This document shows, piece after piece, positions 8,840-17,036 of a DNA stretch of 64,000 bases. The notes under the pieces were generated by a model. It ran no database searches. It was not told where the DNA came from and worked only from the letters and a program-made list of their open reading frames with translations. The stretch is from Roseomonas sp. CECT 9278 (GTDB taxonomy: Bacteria > Pseudomonadota > Alphaproteobacteria > Acetobacterales > Acetobacteraceae). The stretch is from contig NZ_CAKKLX010000001.1 in assembly GCF_918698155.1 (NCBI RefSeq), forward strand, positions 182,406-246,405, read 5' to 3'. The stretch's first letter is position 1. The number at the start of each line of letters is the position of its first letter. The position numbers and the translations under genes are program-made.

Positions 8840-9118
8840 ATGAGTGATCCCCATACCCACGGGTCCCACCCCGAGATCGTCAAACGGCTGAAGCGGGCCG
8901 AGGGCCATCTGCGCAGCGTGGTCGAGATGATCGAGTCGGGTCGGCCATGCCTGGACATCGCGCAGCAACTTCACGCGGTGGAAGCGGCCATCGCCAAAGC
9001 AAAACGCACCCTTATCCACGACCATCTCGACCATTGCTTGGACCACGTCGTCGGCGCGATCCCGCGCGCCGACCGCGGGCCTATCGATGACTTCAAGGCC
9101 ATCACCAAGTACTTGTGA
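8840..9118 (+). CDS. CsoR/RcnR/FrmR-family metal-sensing repressor (InrS-like ligand set)
   Basis: The product is 92 residues, an all-helical small repressor with the family core (IVKRLKRAEGHLRSV). Metal ligands visible are N-terminal His5/His7, Cys37, His62 and Cys66. The C-x24-H-x3-C spacing equals CsoR, and an added N-terminal His recalls nickel sensor InrS (H-C-H-C). RcnR itself would have His in the last position. Nickel or cobalt derepression of the divergent efflux cluster is the inferred function; formaldehyde sensing (FrmR) is less likely because of context. Confidence 0.8.
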   Translation: MSDPHTHGSHPEIVKRLKRAEGHLRSVVEMIESGRPCLDIAQQLHAVEAAIAKAKRTLIHDHLDHCLDHVVGAIPRADRGPIDDFKAITKYL

Positions 9119-9168
9119 GTAATCATCCCGCACATCTCCGGCAGGCTTCGTGGGTCGGGCACGCCCGT

Positions 9169-10368
9169 TCAGGCAGTCGCCCGAAGCCGGCGACGCCGTA
9201 CCAGGCCAAGCGCCACGATCGCCGCGGCCGCGAGCGTAAGCCAAGGCAGAAGCACGATGTTCAGCATCTGCCATCCGAGCCGATCGAGCATCGCGCCGGC
9301 AGCGAGCGAGGAGGCGAGGCCCACCGCGAAGATCGTCAGGTCGTTCGCGGCCTGTGCCCGCGCCCGCTCCGCCTGGGTGTAGGTTTCGGTCAGCAGCGTC
9401 GTGCCGCCGATGTAGAGGAAGTTCCACCCGACCCCGAGCAGTACGAGCGCTGCGACGAAACTGTGGAACCCAGTCCCGGTCAGCGTCATGCCGACATGCG
9501 CGCAGAGCACCACCACCCCGGTCAGCATGATCCGCAGCACCCCGAAGCGCGCGATCAATGAGCCCGTGAAGAAGGAGGGCAGGAACATGCCGAGTGTGTG
9601 CGCCTGGATCACTCGCGCCGCGTCCGCGATGCCGTGCTCGTGGTGGATCATGGCGAGCGGCGTTGCCGTCATGGCAAGGATCATCACACCATACCCGGTC
9701 GCCGCACCGAACAGCGCCACGAGGTAGGATGGCTGGCGAACGATGCTGCCAAGCGGGCGTGGCGTCGCTGCCCCTGCTACTGCGGCCGCGGGCGGTGCCG
9801 CCGGCATGCGCAGGCCGAGCAGAATTCTCATAGCAAGCAGGCTGACGACCGAGAGCAGCAGGAATGACCCCGTGAATTCCGGCTCCAGCAGCGGACCGCC
9901 ATGCCGCCCGAGCTCCGGCCCGACGATCGCGGCGAAGACGCCGCCGGCGAGCACGTAGGAAATGGCACGCGGCCGGAAGGCGGCATCGGCCACTTCGGCC
10001 GCGGCAAAGCGGTAGAATTGGGCGAAGCCCTGATAGGCGCCGATCAGCAGTGTACCGAAACCGAGCAGCACGAGCGACCCGGTCCAGATGCCGGCGGCGC
10101 CGCAGAGCCCGCCGAGGACGCCGAGTGCCGCACCTATGAGGAATCCATATCGGCGGCCGCGCCGCGCCATCAGCATCGAGGCCGGAAAGGTCGCCGCGGC
10201 CGTGCCGAGGAACATCGCCGCGATTGGCGCGGTGACGAGCCATGGCGCAGGGGCGAGGTGCGTCGCGGCCAGCGCAGCGACCGTCATTACCAGCACGGAT
10301 GCGGTCTGGAACAGAGCCTGGGCCGAGGCGAGCAGCAGCACGTTGCGGGTTTGGTGCGTCGTGGTCAT
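9169..10368 (-). CDS. MFS transporter
   Basis: The product is 399 residues with about 12 membrane helices and an MFS loop 2-3 motif (ARRGRRYG near residue 70). No His-rich tail or substrate motif is seen. It lies convergent to the metal repressor and 24 bases downstream of the methyltransferase gene on the same strand, so it may be the last gene of the sulfur-linked minus-strand operon. Substrate unknown. Confidence 0.75.
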   Translation of the reverse strand: MTTTHQTRNVLLLASAQALFQTASVLVMTVAALAATHLAPAPWLVTAPIAAMFLGTAAATFPASMLMARRGRRYGFLIGAALGVLGGLCGAAGIWTGSLVLLGFGTLLIGAYQGFAQFYRFAAAEVADAAFRPRAISYVLAGGVFAAIVGPELGRHGGPLLEPEFTGSFLLLSVVSLLAMRILLGLRMPAAPPAAAVAGAATPRPLGSIVRQPSYLVALFGAATGYGVMILAMTATPLAMIHHEHGIADAARVIQAHTLGMFLPSFFTGSLIARFGVLRIMLTGVVVLCAHVGMTLTGTGFHSFVAALVLLGVGWNFLYIGGTTLLTETYTQAERARAQAANDLTIFAVGLASSLAAGAMLDRLGWQMLNIVLLPWLTLAAAAIVALGLVRRRRLRATA

Positions 10369-10391
10369 GGCGGCTCCTCGTGAGTGTCGGT

Positions 10392-10994
10392 TCAGCCGGA
10401 AGCCGGCCGGGCGGGCTTATGGACGTGCAGGGCGATGAACGCCGCCCCGAAGGTCGTCACACGGCCGAGCTGCGCATCGAACCCGGAGATCAGTCGCGCC
10501 ATCGCGGCGTTCGGCGGGTGGAAGACCGCCCCCCGGACGTCGTCGATCACCAGGCTGGCGGCTGCCGCCGCGCGGCGCAACTGGCTGGCCGAGTGGAAGG
10601 CCGCGCTGCGCCAGAGCCGCGATCCGATCCAGCCGCGGATGCGCCGGCGCAGCGCCCACAGACTCCAGCGTCCGAGCTCGCCGATCACCAGCCGCCCGCC
10701 GGGGCGCAATACGCGCGCCATCTCACGCCAGGCCGTCGCCTCGTCCTTGACGAAGCACAGCACGGTGACGGCCGTGAGCAGGTCGAAAGAGGCGTCGGGG
10801 AAGGGCAGCGCCTCGATGCGGCCCTGCACGAAGCGGATGTCCTGCCCGGCCGTTCGCTCCGCCGCCGCGCGCAGCATGGCGGCGTCCGGATCGATGCCGG
10901 TCACGCGCGCGCCAGCGGCGGCGAGTTCCACCGCGAGCAGCCCGTCGCCGCAGCCAATGTCGAGACTGTCGAGCCCGACCACGTCGCCGATCAT
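10392..10994 (-). CDS. Class I SAM-dependent methyltransferase
   Basis: The first ATG gives 200 residues starting just before the SAM-binding motif I (DIGCGDG). The same frame is open upstream with a plausible N-terminus (EAYRAWRISSLGRITDA) back to a CTG at 11106-11108. No ATG, GTG or TTG lies there, so the true start may be non-canonical and the protein about 238 residues. Motifs II/III follow (FDLLTAVTVLCF, LRPGGRLVIGE). Substrate unknown; UbiE-like fold. It follows the DsrE gene directly. Confidence 0.7.
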   Translation of the reverse strand: MIGDVVGLDSLDIGCGDGLLAVELAAAGARVTGIDPDAAMLRAAAERTAGQDIRFVQGRIEALPFPDASFDLLTAVTVLCFVKDEATAWREMARVLRPGGRLVIGELGRWSLWALRRRIRGWIGSRLWRSAAFHSASQLRRAAAAASLVIDDVRGAVFHPPNAAMARLISGFDAQLGRVTTFGAAFIALHVHKPARPASG

Positions 10995-11104
10995 CGGCCG
11001 AAGCGCCGCGGCCTCGCACGCATCGGTGATGCGGCCGAGCGACGAGATGCGCCAGGCGCGATAGGCTTCCGGCCCCGTGGGGATCGGCGCGGTGCTAGCC
11101 CCGC

Positions 11105-11458
11105 TCAGAACACCAGCACCTTATCGGCATCGATGGTCGCTGCCGCGAGTTCGTCCATGGTGCTGCGACGGGCGCCGTCCATGATGTCCTGATCGGTCAT
11201 GCCGCGGGCATCCATGCAGGTGCCGCAAAGCAGCACGGCGCCCTTGCCGACAACCACGCGCTTCAGCATGCGCTCAAGGCTGTAGTAGCCCTCCGGCACC
11301 TTCTGGCCCCGCCGCGCGGCGCCGACCGCATCGGCCATCAGGAAGACCGTGACCTCGGTGGCCGGATCGCGCTTGAGCAGGGCACCAGCCAACCGCAGTG
11401 CGTTGTAGCAGCGCTCGGTGCCGTAGGGCGGATCGTTGACGATGAAGAGGATCTTCAC
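11105..11458 (-). CDS. DsrE/DsrF-like sulfur-relay protein
   Basis: The GTG start at 11458 overlaps the stop of the upstream gene (GTGA) and gives 117 residues beginning VKILFIVNDPPYG, the usual DsrE start. It has the Rossmann-like alternation of this family and a Cys pair at Cys78 and Cys81 (LLCGTCMDARG); Cys78 matches the active-site position that carries persulfide in DsrE/TusD-like proteins. Its rhodanese neighbours imply a sulfane-sulfur relay or detoxification role. Confidence 0.8.
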   Translation of the reverse strand: MKILFIVNDPPYGTERCYNALRLAGALLKRDPATEVTVFLMADAVGAARRGQKVPEGYYSLERMLKRVVVGKGAVLLCGTCMDARGMTDQDIMDGARRSTMDELAAATIDADKVLVF

Positions 11459-12486
11459 GTGGGCGCCTCCTTCGGCGTTGCGCCGGCGATCGGCGCGCCG
11501 CGGGTCACGGGTAGACCCGCAGCGGTCCATGCCTTCATGCCGCCGCGCAGCACAGCGACATCTTGATGCCCGGCGGCGACCAGCGCCTCGGCCGCGCGGG
11601 CGGACCGGCGATCGGTCAAGCAGACCAGCACCACCGCGCCCGTGCCGGCCTGAGCCGGGTCCGCCACCAACGCTTCCACCGGGATGTTGGCGGCGCGCGC
11701 GATGTGGCCGAGCGGGCCGGTGAACTCGTCAGCTCCGCGCACATCGATCACCCTCGGCGCGCCGGTTGCGGCGAGCACCTGCGACAGGGCATCGACATCG
11801 GTCCAGGCCATCGGCTCCCCGGCCGGGGCGGGCCGGCGGACGCGACGCAGCAGCCGTGGCAGGAAGGCAATGGCAGCGAGCACCGCCAGGCCGAGCAGCC
11901 CGTAGCGCAGCGCCGCCGCGTCGTCGCCCGAGAGCGCGCCGCGCCCGGCATGGCCGAGCCAGGCATAGGCAGCCGTGCCCGGGATCATGCTAATGGCGGT
12001 CGCCAGCACATACTGGCCGATCGGGATGCGCGTTAGGCCCAACGCGTAGTTGGCAAGATTGAAGGGCACCGCCGGCACCAGACGGACCAGCGCGACGAAA
12101 CGCCAGCCCTCGGCCTCCACCCCGTCGACGACCTGCTTGAGCCGCCCGCCAGCGCGTCGTGCCACCCAGTCGCCGGCAAGATGGCGGGCCACCAGGAAGG
12201 CGAGCGTTGCCCCGAGCGTTCCACCCGCGAGGTTGATGACCGTGCCGAGCACCGGCCCGAACAGGGCGCCGCCGGCCAAACCGAACACCGAACCCGGCAG
12301 GAACAGCACAGTCGCCGCCGCAAAGATCAGGACGAAGCCGACCGCGCCCCAGGCGCCGAGGCCGCGCACCGCGTTCTCCAGTGCCGTGAGGTCCAGCCGG
12401 TCACGCACCAGGAAGGTCGCCGCGACCGCCGCCGCCAGCACCGCTGCCAGCAGCCAGCGGGACAACGGCCGCTGGGGCGCCGACAT
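11455..12486 (-). CDS. VTT-domain (TVP38/DedA-like) membrane protein fused to a rhodanese domain
   Basis: The product is 343 residues. The N-terminal ~210 residues form a VTT/TMEM64-like membrane domain with several helices and the conserved GSVFGLAGGALFGPVLGT block. A linker with basic residues leads to a C-terminal rhodanese domain (~225-335) with the active loop VCLTDRRS, where Cys is the persulfide carrier. Fusion of a membrane transporter-like domain to rhodanese suggests coupling of sulfur transfer to membrane passage. Overlaps both neighbours by a few bases, so same operon. Confidence 0.8.
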   Translation of the reverse strand: MSAPQRPLSRWLLAAVLAAAVAATFLVRDRLDLTALENAVRGLGAWGAVGFVLIFAAATVLFLPGSVFGLAGGALFGPVLGTVINLAGGTLGATLAFLVARHLAGDWVARRAGGRLKQVVDGVEAEGWRFVALVRLVPAVPFNLANYALGLTRIPIGQYVLATAISMIPGTAAYAWLGHAGRGALSGDDAAALRYGLLGLAVLAAIAFLPRLLRRVRRPAPAGEPMAWTDVDALSQVLAATGAPRVIDVRGADEFTGPLGHIARAANIPVEALVADPAQAGTGAVVLVCLTDRRSARAAEALVAAGHQDVAVLRGGMKAWTAAGLPVTRGAPIAGATPKEAPT

Positions 12487-13322
12487 CAGGCGCGCTCGCG
12501 CCGGCCGAGCGGATAGGCGCGATCATCCTCTCGCAGCGGCTGGGTCAGCATGCGATCGAGGCGCAGCTCACGCGGGTCGCGGAACTGCTCGATGCCGATC
12601 GTCATGGCCTCGTGCCCGGCGGCGGGCTGGGCGCGATAGGTGCCGAAGATCCGGTCCCAGACCGCCAGGTTGAAGCCGAAATTGCTGTTGGTTTCGCGCG
12701 GCACCACCGAATGATGGACGCGGTGCATGTCGGGCGTGACCAGCACAAGCCGGAGCAGGCGGTCGAGCCGTTCCGGCAGGCGCAGATTGGCGTGGTTGAA
12801 TATCGCGGTTGCGTTCAGCAGCACCTCGAACACCAGCACCGCGACCGCCGGCGCGCCGAGGGCGACCACCACCATCAGCTTGATGACCATCGACAGCAGG
12901 ATCTCGACCGGGTGGAAGCGCAGGCCGGTGGTGACGTCGAAGTCGAGGTCGGCGTGGTGCATCCTGTGCAGCCGCCATAGCGCGGGCACAGCGTGGAACA
13001 TCACATGCTGCAGATAGATGGCGAGGTCGAGCAGCACGACAGCGAGTAGGATCGCAAGCGGCTGCGGCACCCCGAGCCAGGGCAGCAACCCAACCCCGCG
13101 CCCCTCCAGGGCGAGCGCCAAGCCGACCGCCGCGGTGGGGAAGACGAGGCGCACCACCAGGCTGTCGAGCACCACTACGCCGAGGTTGCTCGGCCAGCGC
13201 AGCCAGCGCCCGGCGCTGCGCTGGCGGCGCGGCAGCCAAGCCTCCAAGCCTGCCATTAGGGCCAGGATGCCGGCGAAGACCGCCAAACGGATCAGTGGCT
13301 CGTGGGCCAGAAGGCTGTTCAT
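12486..13322 (-). CDS. Sterol desaturase / fatty acid hydroxylase family protein
   Basis: The product is 278 residues with four or five membrane helices. His clusters for the di-iron centre are visible: HVMFH, HRMHH and HRVHH, the typical HxxxH / HxxHH / HxxHH set. Such enzymes hydroxylate or desaturate lipids using O2. It is the first gene of the minus-strand operon with VTT-rhodanese, DsrE and methyltransferase, so its substrate may be membrane lipid affected by sulfur stress; that link is inference. Confidence 0.85.
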   Translation of the reverse strand: MNSLLAHEPLIRLAVFAGILALMAGLEAWLPRRQRSAGRWLRWPSNLGVVVLDSLVVRLVFPTAAVGLALALEGRGVGLLPWLGVPQPLAILLAVVLLDLAIYLQHVMFHAVPALWRLHRMHHADLDFDVTTGLRFHPVEILLSMVIKLMVVVALGAPAVAVLVFEVLLNATAIFNHANLRLPERLDRLLRLVLVTPDMHRVHHSVVPRETNSNFGFNLAVWDRIFGTYRAQPAAGHEAMTIGIEQFRDPRELRLDRMLTQPLREDDRAYPLGRRERA

Positions 13323-13364
13323 GGAGCGGTTCCGGGTTGACGTGGCCCTGGCGGCTGTTCATTA

Positions 13365-13382
13365 TTCAATCACACGATTGAA
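13365..13382. promoter_or_regulatory. Operator-like inverted repeat between divergent sulfur genes
   Basis: A perfect inverted repeat TTCAATC-ACAC-GATTGAA lies between the divergent sterol-desaturase-like gene (start 13322) and the ArsR-rhodanese gene (start 13404). ArsR-family repressors bind AT-rich dyads of this size, so it is the likely binding site controlling both directions. Confidence 0.6.
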
Positions 13383-13403
13383 CGTAGGATCGGGGCCAAG
13401 CCC

Positions 13404-14072
13404 GTGTCAAGCAGCGACAGCACCCCGAAGCGCCGCCTCCTCGCCGCCTTCGCTTCCGTGGGGCGTGCGCTTGGACACGAACATCGGCTGGAACTGCTCG
13501 AAGTCCTGGCGCAGGGGGACCGCACAGTCGACGCGCTGGCCGCGCGCTCCGGCCTGCCCTTCGCGAACACCTCGCAGCACCTGCAGCACCTGCGCCGTGC
13601 CGGCCTCGTCGAGACGCGGCGCGAGGGCAAGCACGTGGTCTACCGCCTGAGCGATGACGCGGTACCGGCGCTGCTCACCGCGCTGCGGCGGGTAGCGGAG
13701 CGCAACCTTGCCGAGGTCCAGCACGTGGTCGCCACCTACTTCGCTGGGCGCGACCGCCTGGAAGCGGTGTCACGGGACGATCTGCTCGCCCGGCTCGGTG
13801 AAGGCGGCGTCATCCTGCTCGACGTACGGCCGGAGGACGAGTTCGCGGCCGGCCACCTGCCCGGCGCCCTGAACGTGCCGCTTCACCGGCTGGATGCGGC
13901 CATCGCCGCGCTGCCGCGCGACTGCGAGGTTGTCGCCTACTGCCGAGGTCCCTATTGCGTGCTGTCCTTCGATGCGGTGGAGGAGCTCCGGCGTCGGGGA
14001 TTTCGGGCGCGGCGCCTGGAAGACGGCTTCCCGGAGTGGAAGGCGGCCGGCCTGGCCGTAGAGGCGGCGTGA
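13404..14072 (+). CDS. ArsR-family regulator fused to a C-terminal rhodanese domain
   Basis: A GTG start gives 222 residues. Residues ~10-110 are an ArsR-type winged helix (helix-turn-helix near 44-66). Residues ~117-222 are a rhodanese domain with active loop CRGPYC at 180-185. The ArsR half contains no cysteine, so unlike BigR/SqrR it cannot sense persulfide by an intradomain disulfide; the only Cys are 174, 180 and 185 in the rhodanese half. It probably regulates the divergent sulfur operon through the dyad at 13365. A decayed second copy of its rhodanese half lies at 14680. Confidence 0.85.
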   Translation: MSSSDSTPKRRLLAAFASVGRALGHEHRLELLEVLAQGDRTVDALAARSGLPFANTSQHLQHLRRAGLVETRREGKHVVYRLSDDAVPALLTALRRVAERNLAEVQHVVATYFAGRDRLEAVSRDDLLARLGEGGVILLDVRPEDEFAAGHLPGALNVPLHRLDAAIAALPRDCEVVAYCRGPYCVLSFDAVEELRRRGFRARRLEDGFPEWKAAGLAVEAA

Positions 14073-14117
14073 CGGCGGAGCAGGCGGCACGGCCGCAATG
14101 AAGGGGGGAGCGGTCGG

Positions 14118-14618
14118 ATGCCTGTGACGCGAGAGGATCTGTTCCTACGCCTGGCGGCGCTTGGCATCGAGACGTCGACGTTGCCCTACCCCGAGCACCG
14201 AACAGTGGAGGAGGGCAAGGCGCTGCGCGGCGATATGCCGGGGAGCTTCACCAAGAATCTCCTGCTGAAGGACAAGAAGGGGCGGCTGTTCCTCGTGGTG
14301 GCGCACGAGGACAGCGTCTTCGACCTCAAGACGCTGCATGCGCGCGTCGGCGGTCAGGGCCGCCTTGGCTTCGCCACACCGGAGCAGGTTCGTGGCCTGC
14401 TCGGCGTCGATCCGGGAGCGATAACGCCCTTCGGGCTGATTAACGACACGGAGCAGGCCGTGGTGCCGGTGATCGAGGCCGCGCTGCTGGCTGCTGAATG
14501 GCTCAACTTCCACCCGCTGGAGCAGACAGGCAGCACGAGCATCCGCCCGGACGATTTGCTCAGCTTTGTGCGGGCATGCGGGCACGCGCCGCTCTGCGTG
14601 GCGCTGGTAGACGGGTAG
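14118..14618 (+). CDS. Prolyl-tRNA synthetase-associated (YbaK-like) editing protein
   Basis: The product is 166 residues of the YbaK/ProX editing-domain fold. Recognisable pieces are the N-terminal helix with HRTVEEGKAL, the strand SFTKNLLLKDKKGRLFLVV with the Lys used in tRNA deacylation, and GVDPGAITPFGL. Free-standing members hydrolyse mischarged aminoacyl-tRNA, commonly Ala-tRNA(Pro). It lies 45 bases after the regulator; no functional tie to sulfur genes is evident. Confidence 0.85.
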   Translation: MPVTREDLFLRLAALGIETSTLPYPEHRTVEEGKALRGDMPGSFTKNLLLKDKKGRLFLVVAHEDSVFDLKTLHARVGGQGRLGFATPEQVRGLLGVDPGAITPFGLINDTEQAVVPVIEAALLAAEWLNFHPLEQTGSTSIRPDDLLSFVRACGHAPLCVALVDG

Positions 14619-14679
14619 CCACGGGCTGCTCCTCCGCCGCCTGCGGAGCGCGCCACGCAATGAGCGTCGCGCTGCGTCG

Positions 14680-15034
14680 ATGAGCCATATCGTCGCCCGA
14701 CCGACTGCCGAATTGAACATCTCCGTGGTGACGCCCGCCCGCGACAGCCTGGAAGCCGTGACGCGGCAGGATCTGCTCGGCCGGCTGAAGGCGCGCGACG
14801 TCGTCGTGCTTGACGTGCGTCCGGAGGATGAATTCGCGGCCGGCCACCTGCCCGGCGCCCTGATCGTGCCTCTCGCCTCGCTCAATCGGGCCATGCTCGC
14901 GCTGCCACGCGACATGGAGATCGTCGCCTATTGCCGCGGACCATACTGCGTGTTGTCGTTCGATGCTGTTGAGGCACTGCGCGGCTCAGGATTCCAGGCA
15001 CGACAAGGTCGCGGGCCTGACTGTTGAAGTAGCC
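14680..15034 (+). pseudogene. Decayed second copy of the rhodanese half of the ArsR fusion
   Basis: The first 115 codons keep a near-duplicate of the rhodanese domain at 13750-14070, including VLDVRPEDEFAAGHLPGAL and the CRGPYC loop. The ArsR half is missing and replaced by unrelated sequence. Near 15000 about 25 bases are deleted, shifting the frame: the original ending (KAAGLAVEAA) is still readable one frame over as KVAGLTVEVA with a stop at 15032-15034. The reading frame as it stands ends early at 15027. Either a relic or a trimmed single-domain rhodanese that lost its last helix. Confidence 0.65.
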
Positions 15035-15134
15035 TGAGGGCGAAACGGTCGCCGCAGTATCCGCAGGAACCCATAGGGACGGAGCCTCCGCGATAGGCAA
15101 TGGTTCAAGCCCGGGCGCGCTGCCTCCGAAAGAT

Positions 15135-15980
15135 CTACGCCAGCTCGCGCACGCGCTCATAGAACAGCCGCGCCGGCGCGCGCCGCGGCAAATCGGCGGG
15201 AAGCACTGCCCAGATCTGTCGGCGCATGGCCGGGCCCGCAAGGGCGACCCTGACGAGCGAGCCCGCCGCCAACTCGTCGCGCGCCGCACATTCCAGCAGC
15301 ACCGAGACGCCAAGCCCCGCCGCCACCGCTCGCTTCACGCCCTCAGTGCTGCCCATCGCCCGGGCCACGCGCATCGGGGGTGCCGCGCTGCCCAAGGCCT
15401 CGGCCAGCACCCGGCCCATGCCGGTGCCGGGTTCTCCGCCGATCAACGGCTCGGCCAGGAAGATCTCCAGCGGTATCGGTTCCGTGCCCGCATAGCGGTG
15501 GCCTGGTGGCACGATGCCGATGACTGGCTCCTCCCGCCACGGCAACGCCTCGAAGCCTGGTCGTCCGTCCCACCATTCGGTGAAAGCGATGTCCGTCTCG
15601 CCAGCCGCCAACAACTCGAGTGTCTCTGGGTTGGAGCCGAGGCGCAGTTCCTCTTCTGCACGCAGCAGTGGCGGAAGGAGGTAAAGGCCCGGATTGCGCG
15701 CCGAGCCGATGACCAGCGGACGCGATGTGAACAGGCTCGCAGCTTGGCGTGCGCCTTCCACAAGGCGGCGGGCATGCGGCAGCAGGCGCTGCCCTTGTGG
15801 CGTCGGGGTACCGCCTCGGCGGCTGCGCTGGATGAGCGGCACACCGAGTTCCTCCTCCAGCCGGTGTAGGCGCTGGGTCAGCAACGGCTGCGACACGCCC
15901 AACCGCCGCGCCGCAGCGCGGAAGCCTCCATCTTCGACGACCGCGACGAAGCTATTCAGCAGGCCGAGGTCGAGCATCAT
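15135..15980 (-). CDS. ptxE: LysR-family regulator of phosphite genes, PtxE-like
   Basis: The product is 281 residues: an N-terminal winged helix (NSFVAVVEDGGFRAAARRLG, then RRLGVSQPLLTQRLHRLE) and a periplasmic-binding-like effector domain. The gene overlaps the phosphite dehydrogenase gene start-to-stop and is transcribed with it, divergent from ptxABC, matching the known ptxABCDE gene set where PtxE is a LysR protein. A second Met directly follows the first. Phosphite response is inferred from context. Confidence 0.75.
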   Translation of the reverse strand: MMLDLGLLNSFVAVVEDGGFRAAARRLGVSQPLLTQRLHRLEEELGVPLIQRSRRGGTPTPQGQRLLPHARRLVEGARQAASLFTSRPLVIGSARNPGLYLLPPLLRAEEELRLGSNPETLELLAAGETDIAFTEWWDGRPGFEALPWREEPVIGIVPPGHRYAGTEPIPLEIFLAEPLIGGEPGTGMGRVLAEALGSAAPPMRVARAMGSTEGVKRAVAAGLGVSVLLECAARDELAAGSLVRVALAGPAMRRQIWAVLPADLPRRAPARLFYERVRELA

Positions 15981-16963
15981 GCCGCCCTTCCGATCAGACC
16001 CGGCACCGGCGCGCCGGCGAAGAAGGCGGCCATCGATTCCGCGGCCGCCATCTCGATCGCCTCGCGCACCTGCGCGACGGCCGAGCCGAGATGCGGCGTG
16101 AACAACGTGCGTGGGTGCGCGAGCAGCGCAGGCGGGATCTCGCGCGGACGGTCCGGCAGGGCCCAGTCCTCCATGGCGAACACGTCGGCCGCGTATCCGC
16201 CGAGGCGCCCGGCTTCGAGGGCCGTCGCCACCGCCGCCTCGTCCACCAGCGAGCCACGCGCCACGTTCACCACCAGCGCGTGGGCCGGCAGCAACGCCAA
16301 GCGCCTCGCGTCGAGGATGTGGTGGGTGGCGGGCGTCAGCGGCAGGCCCAGCACCAGCGCATCGGCCACTGGCAGCAATTCCTCGATCGGCGCAGCGGTC
16401 ACACCCGGCGGGGCCGGGGCGCCCGCGTCATGGCCAAGGATCCGGCAGCCGAAGCCCTGCAACCGCGCAGCCACAGCCTGGCCCACTCGACCGAAGCCCA
16501 GCAGCCCAACTGTCGCGCCTTCGAGCCCGGCTCCGTAGAGAATCGGCCGCCAGCCCGCGAAGCCGCCGCCGCGCACTAGCGCATCACCTACGCGAACATG
16601 CCGGCCGAGGCCGATGAGCAGCCCGACCGCAAGCTCGGCCGTAGGCGCGGTCAGCAGGTCCGGCACGACGGAGACGACCACGCCACGGCGCTCACAAGCG
16701 GCAAGGTCGAAGTTGTCGGCCCCCTTCAGCGCACAGCCAATCATGCGCAGCCGCGGACAGGCAGCGAGGAAGGCCTCGTCCACATGGTCCGTCATGAAGG
16801 CGAGCAGCCCGTCTGCCTCGGCGGCGCGGGCGCGCAGCTCCACGACCGGCCAGGGCTCGGGGCCCGGGTTCATCTCGACGGCGGCAAAGCCCCGCAGGCG
16901 CGCGAGGACGCGCTCGTGCAGTGGCTGCGTCGCGAGGATGCGAGGTGGCGGGGCGGGTTTCAT
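15977..16963 (-). CDS. ptxD: NAD-dependent phosphite dehydrogenase
   Basis: The product is 328 residues of the D-2-hydroxyacid dehydrogenase family. PtxD hallmarks are visible: GCALKGADNFD with catalytic Lys80, PDLLTAPTAELAVGL, Arg236, MEDW with Glu265, and FTPH with His291, equivalent to Lys76, Arg237, Glu266 and His292 of Pseudomonas stutzeri PtxD. The Rossmann motif GxGxxG is at 156-161, followed by acidic Asp179 for NAD rather than NADP. It oxidises phosphite to phosphate. Adjacent binding-protein transporter genes confirm the assignment. Confidence 0.9.
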   Translation of the reverse strand: MKPAPPPRILATQPLHERVLARLRGFAAVEMNPGPEPWPVVELRARAAEADGLLAFMTDHVDEAFLAACPRLRMIGCALKGADNFDLAACERRGVVVSVVPDLLTAPTAELAVGLLIGLGRHVRVGDALVRGGGFAGWRPILYGAGLEGATVGLLGFGRVGQAVAARLQGFGCRILGHDAGAPAPPGVTAAPIEELLPVADALVLGLPLTPATHHILDARRLALLPAHALVVNVARGSLVDEAAVATALEAGRLGGYAADVFAMEDWALPDRPREIPPALLAHPRTLFTPHLGSAVAQVREAIEMAAAESMAAFFAGAPVPGLIGRAA

Positions 16964-17036
16964 CGAGACGTCACTCCGATAGCCGTCGTGGCCGGGTTAT
17001 ACGGCGATAAATTATCAAACAAGCGTGGAGTTGCAA
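16964..17036. promoter_or_regulatory. Divergent ptxDE / ptxABC promoter region with LysR-type dyads
   Basis: This short AT-rich gap holds TTAT-N6-ATAA (16997-17010), which fits a LysR T-N11-A box, and an overlapping palindrome GATAA-A-TTATC (17006-17016). GGAG at 17026-17029 is the ribosome site for the ATG at 17037. The divergent arrangement and the LysR gene support this as the PtxE target. Confidence 0.6.
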
